From Hormiphora californensis (Eukaryota > Ctenophora > Tentaculata > Cydippida > Pleurobrachiidae), in the NCBI GenBank assembly GCA_020137815.1, contig CM035352.1:4389498-4453497 (forward strand): a stretch of DNA of 64,000 nt, given 5' to 3'. Position 1 is the first letter of the stretch, and the number at the start of each line of letters is the position of its first letter. The notes beneath the pieces were generated by a model. That model was not told the origin of the DNA and made no database searches. It worked only from the letters and a program-made list of their open reading frames with translations. Position numbers and translations under genes: made by a program. This document shows, piece after piece, positions 1 through 14,803 of the stretch.

Positions 1-1800
1 GCCATAGTAGCTACCTACCACTCGTCTGGACCCGGCCTAAAAAGAGTTGTGAAGGGGATAACTGACCGCTGAGAAGGTCGGATCACATACTTTCTCCGGT
101 GAGATGTGCTGACTGTCCATATTGTTACAAGGCAATTTCGAATCAGCACCTTTCTGATTTGCTATCTCTGGTATCTCACTATGGGGGGGGGGGGGTATTA
201 GTAAAGAGTGATTAGATAGATATTTGGTAGTAATTAGACACAGCTATACCACCCTCTCGGTACTGTCAAGATGACAGTTACTTACCTGCACGTAGTAGGT
301 ATCTCTGTCGTAGGCCGAGGTGTAACACCCTGCAATGGTAGATATAAGTGTCCAGACGAGTGGTAGGTGTGGTAGATATCTACTATAGCACCCTGCCATA
401 GTAGCTACCTACCACTCGTCTGGACCCGGCCTAAAAAGAGTTGTGAAGGGGATAACTGACCGCTGAGAAGGTCGGATCACATACTTTCTCCGGTGAGATG
501 TGCTGACTGTCCATATTGTTACAAGGCAATTTCGAATCAGCACCTTTCTGATTTGCTATCTCTGGTATCTCACTATGGGGGGGGGGGGTATTAGTAAAGA
601 GTGATTAGATAGATATTTGGTAGTAATTAGACACAGCTATACCACCCTCTCGGTACTGTCAAGATGACAGTTACTTACCTGCAAGTAGTACTAGTAGGTA
701 TCTCTGTCGTAGGCCGAGGTGTAACACCCTGCAATGGTAGATATAAGTGTCCAGACGAGTGGTAGGTGTGGTAGATATCTACTATAGCACCCTGCCATAG
801 TAGCTACCTACCACTCGTCTGGACCCGGCCTAAAAAGAGTTGTGAAGGGGATAACTGACCGCTGAGAAGGTCTGATCACATACTTTCTCCGGTGAGATGT
901 GCTGACTGTCCATATTGTTACAAGGCAATTTCGAATCAGCACCTTTCTGATTTGCTATCTCTGGTATCTCACTATGGGGGGGGGGGGTATTAGTAAAGAG
1001 TGATTAGATAGATATTTGGTAGTAATTAGACACAGCTATACCACCCTCTCGGTACTGTCAAGATGACAGTTACTTACCTGCACGTAGTAGGTATCTCTGT
1101 CGTAGGCCGAGGTGTAACACCCTGCAATGGTAGATATAAGTGTCCAGACGAGTGGTAGGTGTGGTAGATATCTACTATAGCACCCTGCCATAGTAGCTAC
1201 CTACCACTCGTCTGGACCCGGCCTAAAAAGAGTTGTGAAGGGGATAACTGACCGCTGAGAAGGTCGGATCACATACTTTCTCCGGTGAGATGTGCTGACT
1301 GTCCATATTGTTACAAGGCAATTTCGAATCAGCACCTTTCTGATTTGCTATCTCTGGTTTTTTATAGGGGTGGGGGGGGGATTGTAAAGGGAGGGATTAG
1401 ATAGATATTTGGATAATAACCCATTTTATCCCCCTTGGTATGGAAAAGTTTACATTAAAATTTACTGACGGGGAAGAGGATTCGTTTTTACCGGGTTAAA
1501 CACCCTGCAAGGAGTATAGGTCCAGACAGTGGTGGTTGGAATTCTCTTTTAGACCCCCCATGTGCTCTACCATGGGTTTGGACCCCCCTAAAAAAATTAA
1601 GGGGTTTTAAACACCGCGGGAGAAGGGTCATACACTTTTCCCCGGGGGAAGTTATCCATATTGTACAAAAATTTTAACGCATTTTGTTTTGCATCTTGGG
1701 TATCCATATGGGGGGGGGTATTGTGATTGATAGATAGAATTTGGTAAAATTGACCAGCAAACCCCCTTTTCGGTACTGCGGACGTACTTACCTGAAATAG
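1..1800. repeat. 393-bp satellite, four to five tandem copies
   Basis: Near-identical units start at 1, 395, 794 and 1187; a degraded fifth copy follows from about 1561. Each unit has a poly-G run of about 11 and ends with a segment that is the inverted complement of the next unit's start, so every junction can form a hairpin (for example 350-368 with 407-425). Copy 2 carries a 6-bp insertion. From about 1360 onward homologous sequence is distorted by stretched A, C and G runs, which looks like poor base calling rather than natural decay. No coding potential. Confidence 0.93.
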
Positions 1801-2029
1801 GTGAATTTTTATAATATTTTTTGACCGAATTTTAAGTATTTCCCTTAGAAATGGGGAAAGAACCTGTTTTTAAAAAAAAATCAATACCTTATTTAATTGC
1901 GTCTAATTTTTAAGTTAAGCTCCCTTTTCTCTTTTCCCTCTTCAAACAAGCAAACTAGAAAAAGCAAGGGATAGGAACCAAAACCCCATTTTATGGTTTC
2001 GTTAATTTTATTGAAAGTACCTCATTGGG

Positions 2030-3795
2030 GGGATTTGGCATAGCAATTTATAGTTACCCTGCCCATTTGTACCAGTCAACTATTCATTCGCAGTTACCCT
2101 GCCTTTATGTACCACATCCCCATTATTTGCATTTTCCTGCCATACTTGACCGTAACATATTTTCATTCTGCAGTTATCCCCCATTTTTGACCAGCCCCCC
2201 TATTTCGCTGAGTTCCCCTTTTATTTTGTTTTTATCAGTCCACCATTTTCATTCGCTTTTACCCCTAATTATTGTCCCCAGTCACACTAGTTCATTCTGC
2301 ATTTATTCTGCGATAGGTATCATCATCCTAGCTCATTCTGCAGTTCTCCTGTCTAATTTTTCATTGTCCCAGTCACACCTTTCATTCCATTCCCCCGCCT
2401 TCATTTCCAGTCACACCTTTCATTCTGCTTACCTGCTTCATTCTACACCCACACATATTTTCATTTTTAGTTTTCTGTCGATATGGTATCAGTCATCCTA
2501 GCTATTCTGCGTTGTCCGTCTATTTTTCATTGTACCATCACCCTAGTTCTTCTGCTTTACCCGCATTATTGTACATCACACCTAGTTCATTTGCATTACC
2601 CTGCCTATCATTGTACCTGTCATATGTTCAATGCGTTACCCTGCCCATATTGTACCATCCACCATTTCTTCTGGTACCCGCCCTCAAAATTGAAACCAGT
2701 AAAAACCTAGTTCTTTCTGCAGTTCCCTGCCTATCATTGTCCATCCACCTATTTTCTTCCAGTTCCCCTCCCTATCATTGTCCATTTACACATTTCATTC
2801 TGCGTTACCCTGCCTTTTTGTACCAGTCACACCTATTTCTAGCATTTTTCCCCTGCCCATCATTGTACCACACCCTTTCATCTGCATTATTCTGTCGATC
2901 AGGGTTCAGTCATACCTAGTTCATTCTGCAGTTGTCCTGAAATTTTACCTTGTACCAGTCATACCTTTTTTGCATTCCCCCTGCCTTCATGTCCCATCCC
3001 CCTTTTTCTTCTGGTTCCCCCCTATCATTGTACCCCCACACATAGTTCTTCACGTTTCCCTGCCCATCTTTGTCCCGTCCCCCTGTTCATTCTGCATTTT
3101 CGGTCGATAGGTTCATCATACCTTTCAACTGCATTTGTCCTTCAAATTTTATTTTGTACCGTCACCTTTTTCATTCCGCATTTCCCCTGCCTATCATTGT
3201 CCGCCCCCCTAGCTCATGGTTCCCTGCCCATCTTGACCGTCACCCCTATTATTCGGCGTTATTCTGTGTTTGGTATCAGCCCCATTAGTTCATTCTGCAT
3301 TTGCCCTTTTAAATTTTATCATTGTACCATCATCCCTATTTTCTGCATTCCCTCCCTATCTTCCGTCACACCTATTCTATGCGTTCCCCCTCCCATATGT
3401 CCGCCCACCTGTTCATTTGCATTACCCTGCCTACATTTAACAACAAGTTAAAATTCTCCATTCCCTCCCCATTGAACCATCCACCTATTTCATTCGCAGT
3501 TTTTCTGTCGCAGGGTTCAGTCATCCTTTTCTACGTTTGCCGTCTAATTTTATCATTTACCACTTATTTTCTTCTGATTATTTCTGTCGATCATGGTACC
3601 AGTCATACCTAGTTCATTCTGCAGTTGTCCTGTCTAATTTTATCATTGTACCAGTCATACCTAGTTCATTCTGCAGTTACCCTGCCTATCATTGTACCAG
3701 TCACACCTAGTTCATTCTGCAGTTATCCTGCCTATCATTGTACCAGTCACACCTAGTTCATTCTGCAGTTATCCTGCCTATCATTGTATCAGTCA
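2030..3795. repeat. 46-bp minisatellite array
   Basis: The clean copies at about 3600-3790 have a 46-bp unit containing TTCATTCTGCAGTT followed by CATTGTACCAGTCA. Upstream copies to about 2040 keep the same motifs but with expanded C and T runs and small deletions. Two unit variants alternate, one with CCTGCCTATCATTG and one with CCTGTCTAATTTTATC. Open frames through the array are a by-product of the repeat. Confidence 0.85.
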
Positions 3796-4732
3796 ATTAA
3801 ATTTAATGTTTCAATCTAGCTTCTGTGAAGTGTGAAGTTTTAACTAGTGTGAAGTTTTAACTAGAAGTTCCTTTAGAAGGACCGCGGAAAGGGATGACGT
3901 TATCGTAGATCAAATCTGATGACAGATTCGGAATCATCGTGAAAAAATACGTCTAGTCGCTTCTATACCAAAAAAATGATTTCAAAACCCAACACTCTGA
4001 CACCCTGATTATATGTTCTCGAATATTGGTATTTGAGGCGGATTTAAGTTGCATTTTAGTGAAGGGAAGAGCTAATATTGGACAAAAATGTAGCCATAAT
4101 TTAGTAATGAGACCAGGCCAGGCCGGACAGGCAGTTCAGTGGTAACTAGGATGTCATGTGTGTTGGAAATGAGAACTAGATACAGATTTGAGTTGCATTT
4201 TATTGAGGAAAATAGCCCTTTTTGGTATCTGAGACAAGCAAAAGTGACACGAAATGCCACGTAACGAACGAGTAAACGGTTGTTCAGACATCTTTAATCA
4301 TGAATCAAAGATAGAGCAAGTTGCTAGCGATCAGTGGCTGCGGATAGGATACTAGAGGCGTGGGGAAAACTAGGGTACTAGAGATCAGAGAACGAAACAC
4401 AGGATAAACCACTGTAAACGGTAAATTACATTGTTGTAACGCGAGAAACTTTCAACTTTTATATTATATATTTAATAAAATATATTCCATCTAAATATAG
4501 TTAAACAATGGTGTTGGTAATAAACAATCAGTACATAAAAACAGACATGCTCAAACACCACACTAAAACAAAAGGTCGGGGTAAAGAATGGGTTGTGTGA
4601 ACAGGGGGTGAAGTGTGAATGTAAGACTTCCACAACGTCCCCGTTTCATATTTCGTTCACAGGTGACAACGATCACGTAAAATAACACACACACACACAC
4701 CTTCCTGAGATCGTGCCTAAGTGATGTAGACG
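3796..4732. other. AT-rich intergenic sequence without a recognised gene
   Basis: Contains a short tandem copy of GTGAAGTTTTAACTA near 3828-3860, two diverged copies of a segment with GAGTTGCATTTTA (about 4047 and 4191), and a (CA)n tract at about 4685-4701. No exon with credible splice sites was found. Confidence 0.5.
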
Positions 4733-4957
4733 ATGACTACTCTCTGTTTATTGGACATTGGTGGTGATCTAAACTTCCCGGATATTGACTGGAGTTCCAA
4801 TTCGGAGAGAGGAAAAGGTTCAGACTCTTGTTCCTTATTCTCGCTCATGGCTGATTACGGTCAAATCACCCGGCTATCTCCCAAAGTATGGGGAGTAAAC
4901 TTTGCCGGACTCAATTATGGCACCGAGCTCAATTGCAGTACAACTGATCCCAGTTGA
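4733..4957 (+). pseudogene. LINE endonuclease fragment
   Basis: A 74-codon open frame includes GGDLNFPDIDW, which matches the GDxNxPDIDW block of the apurinic endonuclease (EEP) domain of Jockey/CR1-type non-LTR retrotransposons. It is followed by a diverged DYGxxQ-like stretch (MADYGQITRLSP). Nothing of the rest of an ORF2 is recognisable around it, so this is a decayed fragment. The sequence after it (about 4900-5055) is an 80-90-bp tandem duplication containing CAACTGATCCCA. Confidence 0.6.
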
Positions 4958-5229
4958 ACTGATAATCTCACTTTGCCAGAGACCTTGTCGGACTCAACTA
5001 TGGCACCGGGCTCTTGCAGTGCAACTGATCCCAATTGAACTAATAAATCTCACTTGAAACAGGGTCCATCCCAAGGTTGAGTTACTAGCCTACTTATCCG
5101 AGGTCGCTGATGACCATTATGATTCACTCAGCCAAATTTTAGAGCTATACGATGTCGGCAACCGTGCAACACTAGGTCATAACTTCCCAGGTTCGCCGAG
5201 GACGAAATCAGATCACCATTCACCGTGTG

Positions 5230-8200
5230 TCTTTATGGTAGCTCGTTTTGGCTGTTCTTGGTCGCATTCAATAAATAATCGATTGCCAAACACATCAGTT
5301 GAAAGACTGGAGTCAAATGATCTTCTGATTGAGAGAATGAACGAGGTTCATTCCAGTCATAAAAATGAATTTTGAGCCTTAAGTCGGAAACTTTGCCAAT
5401 CCCATTCATACATTGTGTAGAACCATTGTGTTGTCGAAGTTGTGACTACCGTGACCTATATATGAACCATTTTAGGGTAAAATGTGGTACAAATACGACA
5501 AACTATATACAAAGACTAAAGTAGAATAGAAACTATTGTAATCCATAATAAACGCTACCACTAATATAACTCAAGGGAGACGGTCCTGTGACCGTTTCCT
5601 AACCCTAACACATAATGTCCATGTTCATCACGCCTAGTCATAACTCGACACTGATCTAAACTCTCCTAAGTTCGTAGATCTCAGAAGTGAGCAGTCCCGA
5701 TCCCGTCTTATCCTCTCTCCCCTCTCTCGCCACGTAGCCCTTGTGCTCGCCACGTCTGTAGGCATAACAACCCATGTTATGAGACGTCAATCCTCTTTCT
5801 CGTAATGCAGAATCCTTCCAGAGAATAATAGTAGAGAAAGCAGGCCAATTGATGTCAGGGAGGAGGATGAGTCATCGTAACCTTACCACTGCACCACTTA
5901 TATCGGGATACCGTATAAGAAAATAGAAAGGGGGTTAGAAGGGGGTTAGGATCATATAATCCCGATAACATCGGCGACCCCTGGAAATCATCCGTGTCGT
6001 GGCGCTTGTAGAGAGATCGAATCACCATCCCTTTATAATCGTGAAGCAACCTTTAGTATTCGGGTCAGTACTCGCCGAGTACTGGCCCGACAGTTATTTC
6101 ATCGGTTCTTGTTCTTGACAGTAACGAGTTCTGTCTTAGCGACCACCTTTGTATCAGTAGCTTTTTATTAGGAGTGAAGTTCTGCGCTCAAAACATTATT
6201 GCAATAGATCCATAAAACGGACAAACAACTTACCAACGTCCAACTGTCCCGGGTATGCCCATAATGGCCCCATAGGCCTGCAGTGGCTCCGGTAGACTCC
6301 TAGAGGCGTCAGGAGACAGATAAAATGACCTAGAACACCGGATACAACACTCTCTGTTCGTACACCGATGAGCATTTCATACGTCTATGAGCCATCTGAT
6401 TTGCTACACCCATTATGGCTCATTTGTGTATGTATAGAGAGTGGAACGTTTTTTAGATTTTTACATAGATCCAATAGGATGTTTCTTCTATCATTTTCAA
6501 TCCGAGTTGGTGTTAACGCTACAAATGTCATATCTTAGATTCAAAAAGAAACTGCAATATATAATTTTTGGCTGTTAAATTATGTCAGTGGTACCCCTTG
6601 CCTAAATTTTGCCTTGAATTTTTTTTCTGTTCAGAAATTGCTTTTGCCGATCTTATTATGTTAATGGCACAAATAAGACATCAGAAACAAAGAGCTAGTT
6701 TCTTAGGTACTCTAATTAATGTGTTAGAACACCAGATACGGCACTCTCTGTTCGTACACTGATGAGCATTTCATACGTCTATGAGCCATCTGATTTGCAA
6801 CATTCATTATGGCTCATTTGTGTATGTATAGAGAGTGGAACGTTTTTTAGATTTTTACATAGATCCAATAGGACGTTTCTTCTATCATTTTCAATCCGAG
6901 TTGGTGTTAACGCTACAAATGTCATATCTTAGATTCAAAAAGAAACTGCAATATATAATTTTTGGCTGTTAAATTATGTCAGTGGTACCCCTTGACTAAA
7001 TTTTGCCTTGAATTTTTTTTCTGTTCAGAAATTGCTTTATTATTGGTTTATTACTTTATTATTGGTTATTATTATGGTAGCTCGTTTTGGCTGTTCTTGG
7101 TCGCATTCAATAAATAATCGATTGCCAAACACATCAGTTGAAAGTCTAGAGTCAAATGAGCTCCTGATTGAGAGAATGAACGAGGTTCATTTCATAAAAA
7201 TGAATTTTGAGCTTCAAGTCGGAAACTTTGCCAATCCCATTCACACATTGTGTAGAACCACTGTACCAAATTTTAGAGCTAAAAAATCTCGGCGACCCCT
7301 GGAAATCATCCGTGTCGTGGCACTTGTAGAGAGATCGAATCACCATCCCTTTATAATCGTGAAGCAAGCTTTAGTATTCGGGTCAGTACTCGCCGAGTAC
7401 TGGCCCGAGAGTGATTTCATCGGTTCTTGTTCTTGACAGTAACGAGTTCTGTCTTAGCGACCACCTTTGTATCAGTAGCTTTTTATTAGGAGTGAAGTTC
7501 TACGATCAAAACATCATTGCAATAGATCCATAAAACGGACAAACAACTTACCAACGTCCAACTGTCCCGGGTATGCCCATAATTATAGCCCCATAGGCCT
7601 GCAGTGGCTCCGGTAGACTCCTAGACGCGTCAGGAGACAGATAAAATGATCTAGAAAACCAGATACAACACTCTCTGTTCGTACACCGATGAGCATTTCA
7701 TACGTCTATGAGCCATCTGATTTGCTACACCCATTATGGCTCATTTGTGTATGTATAGAGAGTGGAACGTTTTTTAGATTTTTACATAGATCCAATAGGA
7801 TGTTTCTTCTATCATTTTCAATCTGAGTTGGTGTTAACGCTACAAATGTCATATCTTATATTCAAAAAGAAACTGCAATGTATAATTTTTGGCTGTTAAA
7901 TTATGTCAGTGGTACCCCTTGCCTAAATTTTGCCATGAATTTTTTTTCTGTTCAGAAATTGCTTTTGCCGATCTTATTATGTTAATGGCACAAATAAGAC
8001 ATCAGAAACAAAGAGCTAGTTTCTTAGGTACTCTAATTAATGTGTTAGAACACCAGATACGGCACTCTCTGTTCGTACACTGATGAGCATTTCATACGTC
8101 TATGAGCCATCTGATTTGCAACATTCATTATGGCTCATTTGTGTATGTATAGAGAGTGGAACGTTTTTTAGATTTTTACATAGATCCAATAGGATGTTTC

Positions 8201-10045
8201 TTCTATCATTTTCAATCTGAGTTGGTGTTAACGCTACAAATGTCATATCTTAGATTCAAAAAGAAACTGCAATATATAATTTTTGGCTGTTAAATTTTGC
8301 CTTGATTTTTTTTTCTGTTCAGAAATTGCTTTATTATTGGTTTATTACTTTATTATTGGTTATTATTATGGTAGCTCGTTTTGGCTGTTCTTGGTCGCAT
8401 TCAATAAATAATCGATTGCCAAACACATCAGTTGAAAGTCTAGAGTCAAATGAGCTCCTGATTGAGAGAATGAACGAGGTTCATTTCATAAAAATGAATT
8501 TTGAGCTTCAAGTCGGAAACTTTGCCAATCCCATTCACACATTGTGTAGAACCACTGTACCAAATTTTAGAGCTAAAAAATCTCGGCGACCCCTGGAAAT
8601 CATCCGTGTCGTGACGCTTGTAGAGAGATCGAATCACCATCCCTTTATAATCGTGAAGCAAGCTTTAGTATTCGGGTCAGTACTCGCCGAGTACTGGCCC
8701 GAGAATGATTTCATCGGTTCTTGTTCTTGACAGTAACGAGTTCTGTCTTAGCGACCACCTTTGTATCAGTAGCTTTTTATTAGGAGTGAAGTTCTACGAT
8801 CAAAACATCATTGCAATAGATCCATAAAACGGACAAACAACTTACCAACGTCCAACTGTCCCGGGTATGCCCATAATTATAGCCCCATAGGCCTGCAGTG
8901 GCTCCGGTAGACTCCTAGACGCGTCAGGAGACAGATAAAATGACCTAGAACACCGGATACAACACTCTCTGTTCGTACACCGATGAGCATTTCATACGTC
9001 TATGAGCCATCTGATTTGCTACACCCATTATGGCTCATTTGTGTATGTATAGAGAGTGGAACGTTTTTTAGATTTTTACATAGATCCAATAGGATGTTTC
9101 TTCTATCATTTTCAATCTGAGTTGGTGTAAACGCTACAAATGTCATATCTTAGATTCAAAAAGAAACTGCAATGTATAATTTTTGGCTGTTAAATTATGT
9201 CAGTGGTACCCCTTGCCTAAATTTTGCCTTGAATTTTTTTTCTGTTCAGAAATTGCTTTTGCCGATCTTATTATGTTAATGGCACAAATAAGACATCAGA
9301 AACAAAGAGCTAGTTTCTTAGGTACTCTAATTAATGTGTTAGAACACCAGATACGGCACTCTCTGTTCGTACACTGATGAGCATTTCATACGTCTATGAG
9401 CCATCTGATTTGCAACATCCATTATGGCTCATTTGTGTATGTATAGAGAGTGGAACGTTTTTTAGATTTTTACATAGATCCAATAGGATGTTTCTTCTAT
9501 CATTTTCAATCCTAGTTGGTGTTAACGCTACAAATGTCATATCTTAGATTCAAAAAGAAACTGCAATATATAATTTTTGGCTGTTAAATTATGTCAGTGG
9601 TACCCCTTGCCTAAATTTTGCCTTGAATTTTTTTTTCTGTTCAGAAATTGCTTTATTATTGGTTTATTACTTTATTATTGGTTATTATTATGGTAGCTCG
9701 TTTTGGCTGTTCTTGGTCGCATTCAATAAATAATCGATTGCCAAACACATCAGTTGAAAGTCTGGAGTCAAATGATTTCCTGATTGAGAGAATGAGTGAG
9801 GTTCATTTCATAAAAATGAATTTTGAGCTTCACTTCGGAAACTTTGCCAATCCCATTCACACATTGTGTAGAACCACTGTACCAAATTTTAGAGCTAAAA
9901 GATCTCGGCGACCCCTGGTCATCAGTTCTTGTTCTTGACAGTAACGAGTTCTGTCTTAGCGACCACCTTTGTATCAGTAGCTTTTTATTAGGAGTGAAGT
10001 TCTGCGCTCAAAACATCATTGCAATAGATCCATAAAACGGACAAA
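5230..10045. repeat. ~1.3-kb macrosatellite, about 3.5 copies
   Basis: The anchor ATGGTAGCTCGTTTTGGCTG recurs at about 5235, 7074, 8368 and 9690; the last three are spaced 1294 and 1322 bp. The two middle copies are almost identical. Each unit contains two copies of a shorter sub-repeat that starts with the CACTCTCTGTTCGTACAC arm and ends with the AGAGAGTG arm, able to fold into a stem-loop. A frame of up to 142 codons recurs at 7008-7436 and 8302-8730 and shortened at 9648-9938. It has no recognised domain and its first ATG is at the anchor, so coding is doubtful. In the first copy about 550 bp of unrelated sequence (about 5425-5970) replaces roughly 40 bp. Confidence 0.85.
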
Positions 10046-10525
10046 CAACTTACCAACGTACAACATATGAAGGTCCAGAAGACTCATAGAAGGCCCGGGA
10101 TAGCCATAGTGACACCGGTGCCTCCAGCGCCACTATGTGTCACTCTGGTCTAGAGGATCTATAAAGGTCCATAAAAGCACCAGATCGCCAATAGCGGCTC
10201 CTGCAATAAAAGCCTCACCGGCTGCTTGTAGTGGCATTACTGTAATGGAAATACAATACGCAGACGCATCGTTTCTGTAACGCGTGGGTGTAAAGCACAC
10301 TTTTTTAACCATGTTAAAGGGCCTAAAAACCCAATTTTTACTTATTTATTTTGAACACTTTACACTCCATCGTAACATTGGAGTCCCAAAAAATATAGAT
10401 ACACACCCCACGGGCCCCAGTTGAGCCAAGGGGAGCCCCTCAAGTTGGAATGGGGCTAAATTCTAGTTCTCGGTCGATATTCTCTTTCGAAGTAATTCGC
10501 TTTTTGCAAAATATATAATACTCTC
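10046..10525. other. Non-coding spacer
   Basis: Sequence after the last macrosatellite copy. No open frame, splice structure or repeat that I recognise. Confidence 0.4.
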
Positions 10526-10528
10526 TAA

Positions 10529-10786
10529 GGGGAAACTCTAACTGAATGGCATCCCATTAATGGGATCCCATCAGCAGTACAACTCTAACTGATAATGAAC
10601 CACAGTGATGGTTCTTTCTCTGTATTCTCTCTGTAGCAGTACATTGGGCATGCCCGGGCATTGATTGATTGGGCGCGCACACAGAGAGAATACAGAGAAA
10701 GAACCATCACTGTGGTTCATTATCAGTTAGAGTTTTACTGCTGATGGGATCCCATTAATGGGATGCCATTCAGTTAGAGTTTCCCC
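10529..10786. mobile_element. Tourist-like (PIF/Harbinger-type) MITE, 258 bp, nearly perfect palindrome
   Basis: The ends GGGGAAACTCTAACTGAATG and their inverted complement continue into arms of about 100 bp that pair almost perfectly around a loop of about 45 bp. The element is flanked by TAA on both sides (10526-10528 and 10787-10789). A 3-bp TWA target duplication with G-rich terminal repeats is the hallmark of PIF/Harbinger MITEs. A smaller palindrome (GGGATCCCATTAATGGGATCCC-like) is nested in each arm. It carries no protein. Confidence 0.75.
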
Positions 10787-10945
10787 TAATGATACACCTA
10801 TGAGCCTTTTTGGTGCTCTCTGGCAACCTCTCTTATTATACACAAATGACCCTAAAATACACGTATGAGCCTCTGCATGTTTTGAAACGGGCTCATATGC
10901 GTATGCCTTTTCCACCCAATTCCATACGCGTATGAGCCGAGGCGA

Positions 10946-11780
<835 letters not shown>

Positions 11781-13015
11781 CGCTAAACCTTCCTTTTTTA
11801 TCCTCTTTTCTCACACATAACACTTGAACTCGCATATTATGTTTCTGTCTTGTGTTTGTTCTGGAAAGACCTATACTTCCAAGAATAAACAGCTCCTACA
11901 ATTTTATGTTTCAGCTTAACTTCATTTTCGAAAAAAGTAAAAAGTCTCACGGGCCCTTGCGTCTCAAATAGTTCCTTTTACGAACACTACTACTGGTCAT
12001 GTTGGGTGGCCGCGTATTTCTATTTCTAGCACATAGTGGCCCACATAGTGTAGAGCTAATAAAGAGTTCGTTAATCGGTGATCAGTCTACTTATACACCA
12101 TTCCTTCCCAGACACCCCACTCCCATGAGTTCCCACGACTAATTGGGTGTAAAGTGTACCTTGATTGGAGGTGTAAAGTGTCCCTATAATTGAAATGATA
12201 TCTCTCTCATGTCCTTAGTTTCTGATCACATTTCCATCACCTCCCGTCTACACGTGACCATAGGGCGTCCAACTGTCTAACTCTACCTGGGGGATCTATT
12301 GTTTGGGGGAGCTCACTACTTCACCTTCCTACTATTGTTGTAGTAGATAGAGCTCCTTCTGCTTCATTTTCAATACTTTAGTCCTTTTGCTTTCTCATTG
12401 AGTATCCTAAATTGATTCTACCTTGTAGCTCTAAGGAAGAGATTTTAGAATTGAGTTAGGCTGAATCTATACCCTATTACATGTTTTCTGTCAAGCATGC
12501 CCTAAATCTCTGTACAGGACTATTATCAAGTATGCCCTAAATCTCTGCTTTGAAGTGTTCCATTCATGAAATATATGTGATCGGAATGAATTAATTTAGT
12601 CTCATAGCTCCTGATTACGGCTGTAAATAATTTATTTTCCGATCTACAGCAGAAGCTAGACACTGTTTTAGCTTCCCTGTTTCTTCCCCGTTCCTTTAGT
12701 TTTAGCGGACTTTTTGTTAGTTATTAGTGTGACAGAAGATACTGAAAATCTGAACTTTACAACTAGAAAACTTGGGCTTCAAAGAGAGTGGGTTTCGCTC
12801 AAACAGACAATCCCCTACTTTATCCCTTCATGTCACCCCTTACTCAACAATACAAGGCTCTCTCTGCAGATCTGACTCTCTGTTTCTCTTTTCCTCTTCG
12901 CCCGAGCTTTTCTAGCTACTTTGTGTTGTGCCTTTACGGTTTCTCATTTATACCCATTTTCTTTCTGTCTCTCTTTTCCACCTTACTCTCTTCCTCTTTT
13001 CACTCACATCGTCTC
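11781..13015. other. Intergenic sequence, no gene recognised
   Basis: T-rich unique sequence. A short direct repeat of TATGCCCTAAATCTCTG/CATGCCCTAAATCTCTG lies at about 12497 and 12531. No supported exon. Confidence 0.45.
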
Positions 13016-14100
<1,085 letters not shown>

Positions 14101-14185
14101 CCTATCTATTAAAGCATTCCTTGATCCCCCTGATCCCCGTGTGACAATAACAGTAGTGAGCAGATCGCTGTCACTCCCTGGTATA

Positions 14186-14284
14186 CAGTCGGACCCCGAT
14201 TTACCAGACCCCGATTTACCGGAACGTCGATTTATCAGACAAAATCCTTTCCCCCGAACATCCCGGTAAATCGGAGTCCGACTG
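14186..14284. mobile_element. pogo/Tigger-like MITE, 99 bp
   Basis: Terminal inverted repeats CAGTCGGACCCCGATTTACC and their complement, flanked by TA on each side. TIRs of the CAGTxxxACCxCGATT type with a TA duplication are typical of pogo/Tigger (Tc1-mariner superfamily) elements. Related copies lie at 42524-42606 and, degraded, at about 34238-34360 and 45733-45800. Confidence 0.75.
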
Positions 14285-14585
14285 TATCTTGATCTTTGTG
14301 AAATCAGTTGTGTCACTAGCTGTCTGGGGCGGGGTGATATCTCCCGTGATCTGGGCGAATTACCCGCAGTCTCTTCCTGTCAGTGTCAGTAGTGTTCTTA
14401 TTTCATCTTTGATAATTTCATCTGTGGGATTCTGGGTTTATCATTTACCGCTTACCCTAGCATCATGGACGGTGAATTCTTGTCAGTGTCAGTTCTACAA
14501 CATGATTTGTGCGTTAAATCGCTGTGGTAGAGTGCTGTTATGCAGGCCCCCTTTAGCACACCACTTGCGGTCAACATCACCCCTA

Positions 14586-14588
<3 letters not shown>

Positions 14589-14657
<69 letters not shown>

Positions 14658-14659
14658 TC

Positions 14660-14758
<99 letters not shown>

Positions 14759-14803
14759 CTCTCTCTCTCTCACTCTCTCTCTCTCACTCTCTCTCTCTCA
14801 CTC
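14589..14803. repeat. (CT)n microsatellite
   Basis: About 215 bp of CT dinucleotides with scattered CA interruptions. Confidence 0.97.

Noticed and set aside
1-1800. Regular repeats as a CRISPR array
   Set aside because: Units are 393 bp and entirely repeated, with no short repeat/unique spacer pattern; the host is an animal.
6750-6850. CTGATGAG in the macrosatellite as a hammerhead ribozyme
   Set aside because: The required GAAA and stem arrangement after CTGATGA are absent, and the word changes to CCGATGAG in sister copies.
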